Below are positions 62,813 through 64,000 of a DNA stretch of 64,000 nt, in pieces. Where the stretch lies: the NCBI RefSeq assembly GCF_003945595.2, contig NW_024104427.1, positions 434,001 to 498,000 of the forward strand, read 5' to 3'. Positions within the stretch are counted from its first letter, which is position 1. Each line of letters begins with the position of its first letter. The position numbers and the translations under genes are program-made. The notes under the pieces were generated by a model that worked only from the letters and a program-made list of their open reading frames with translations, was not told where the DNA came from and searched no databases. Source of the DNA: Pipra filicauda (Eukaryota > Chordata > Aves > Passeriformes > Pipridae).

Positions 62813-63685
62813 TCAAGTTTAGTTCCATGTCTCTTCTTCCTTGCTGACATGTTGCTGGTAATTATAAAGCAAACTTTTGGGTTGCCCTGACAAAAATGAG
62901 CATCACCAGTGCCACAGGGCTGCCAGACCTCTCTGGGGCACCACAGACCAGCAGCTCCTCTCTGCATCCAAAGCAGGAGCAGAGGCACAAGGAAAGGGGG
63001 CAAGAATTTCCTGGGATTAGGCTTTGTAATATTAATAATAGGAATGAAAAATCCTGAGCAATTGAAGCAATTCTGAAACCAGAGTTTTGTCTTTTGTCTG
63101 ATGAAGCTTATTAGCTTTGCAGAGCTTAAAAAAAATAAAATAAATGAAAACCTTCAAAAAATCATGAGACCAAAAAGGACAGCAATAGGTGGTATGAAAT
63201 CAAGTGTGTTTGACCCTGCTATTGCAAGGACTGCCCCTCACATGGGTTACCTCATGCAGCAGAGAATGATCCCCACTGGGCCGTTCTGGGAGATGAGATA
63301 ATGCTCCTCTTTATCTTGCAGATGTGGAAGGTGTCCCGTGCAGAGGCTCAGACGTGGATATTGTCACAGCTCCGAGCTACTCACCCTATATAGTGTGTCA
63401 GGAATGCAGGCTCAGCTTTTCACCTCCTCCAAAGAGCCTCTTCCCTCCACCTCAGATGTTTCCAAGAGATTTATAGCAACATTACTATGCTTTTCATTAG
63501 GCATCAACACCAAGCCTTCCTTGGCTGAAGCCCTCACAGGCTCAGCAAAAACCAAGTTTTTAAGCACTTTTGCTCTGTACAGGAGCTTTTTGCAGATACC
63601 TTTATGTATAGAGCTGTGCTCCAGAAGTCATTTCTAGCTCAGCTCTCTGTACTGCACCACAAACTTAAAACATTGTAAAAGATTT
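62813..63685. other. Intergenic DNA
   Basis: Nothing recognised; open frames at 63,101-63,301 and 63,338-63,637 look accidental. Confidence 0.5.
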
Positions 63686-63970
63686 ATGGCACTCTTAAAA
63701 AATGATAGGACAAGAGGAAACAGCCTCAAGGTGCTCCAGGGAAGGTTTAGATTGAATATTAGGAAAAATTTCTTCACTGAAAGGGTGGTCAAGCTTTGGA
63801 ATAGGTTGCCCCGGGAACTGGTGGAATCGCTATCCCTGGAAATATTTAAAAAACATGTAGATGTGATACTTAGGGACATGGTTTAGTGCTGGACCTTTCA
63901 GTGTTAGGTTAACAGTTGGACTCAATGATTTTAGAGGTCTTTTTCAACCCTAATTATTCTGTGAGTCTGA
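63686..63970 (+). mobile_element. CR1 LINE fragment with end of ORF2
   Basis: The first 200 bases read as the C-terminal end of the CR1 ORF2 polyprotein (reverse-transcriptase protein): [40 protein letters not shown] and LRDMV, then stop. The 3' UTR follows with GTTAACAGTTGGACTCAATG and ends ATTATTCTGTGAGTCTG. It is the longest CR1 copy here, 5' truncated, so not able to move. Confidence 0.92.
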
Positions 63971-64000
63971 TTCCCATGTAATAAATAGACATTACTTTGC

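Noticed and set aside
63101..63301. 66-codon frame beginning MKLISFAELKKNK
   Set aside because: Looked protein-like at first, but it has no splice context or family resemblance and sits next to repeat DNA.

Overview
The window is vertebrate nuclear DNA and looks avian. It carries most of one split gene, the fibroblast growth factor receptor FGFR3, on the + strand. It also holds several 3'-truncated CR1 LINE fragments whose ends match the ATTCTATGA-type 3' terminus typical of birds. Species cannot be fixed by eye.

Region 1 (1 to about 24,590): FGFR3. The window opens inside an intron, so the promoter, signal peptide, first Ig domain and acid box lie upstream and are not seen. From 498 onward every coding exon of the rest of the receptor can be placed with splice sites. 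These are D2 (two exons), the D2-D3 linker plus IIIa half of D3, the mutually exclusive IIIb and IIIc exons, the transmembrane exon, the juxtamembrane exon, seven further kinase exons and a last exon with the stop at 21,620-21,622. Spliced through IIIc the frame is open for 662 complete codons; through IIIb, 664. Residue numbers below count from the first complete codon in the window. In the transmembrane and kinase part this is human FGFR3 numbering minus 150. All kinase signature residues are present, so this is an intact receptor. The 3' UTR is about 3 kb, AU-rich, and carries an 8-mer site for miR-99/100.

Region 2 (about 24,600 to 64,000): about 39 kb in which I recognise no protein-coding gene. 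It contains CR1 fragments, simple AT-rich tracts, a CpG-rich patch near 48.0-48.5 kb that could be a promoter, and several blocks that read like conserved non-coding DNA. In human, LETM1 lies a few kb beyond FGFR3; I see no sign of it here, but I could not search for it.

The most useful points for follow-up are in alternative RNA processing of FGFR3: a tandem GT/GA 5' splice pair that adds Val-Thr in the juxtamembrane region, TGCATG and pyrimidine signals between IIIb and IIIc, a possible intronic polyadenylation site that would give a soluble IIIc receptor, and a 93-base intron with an open in-phase reading frame. I found no evidence of a wholly new system; the interest is regulatory.
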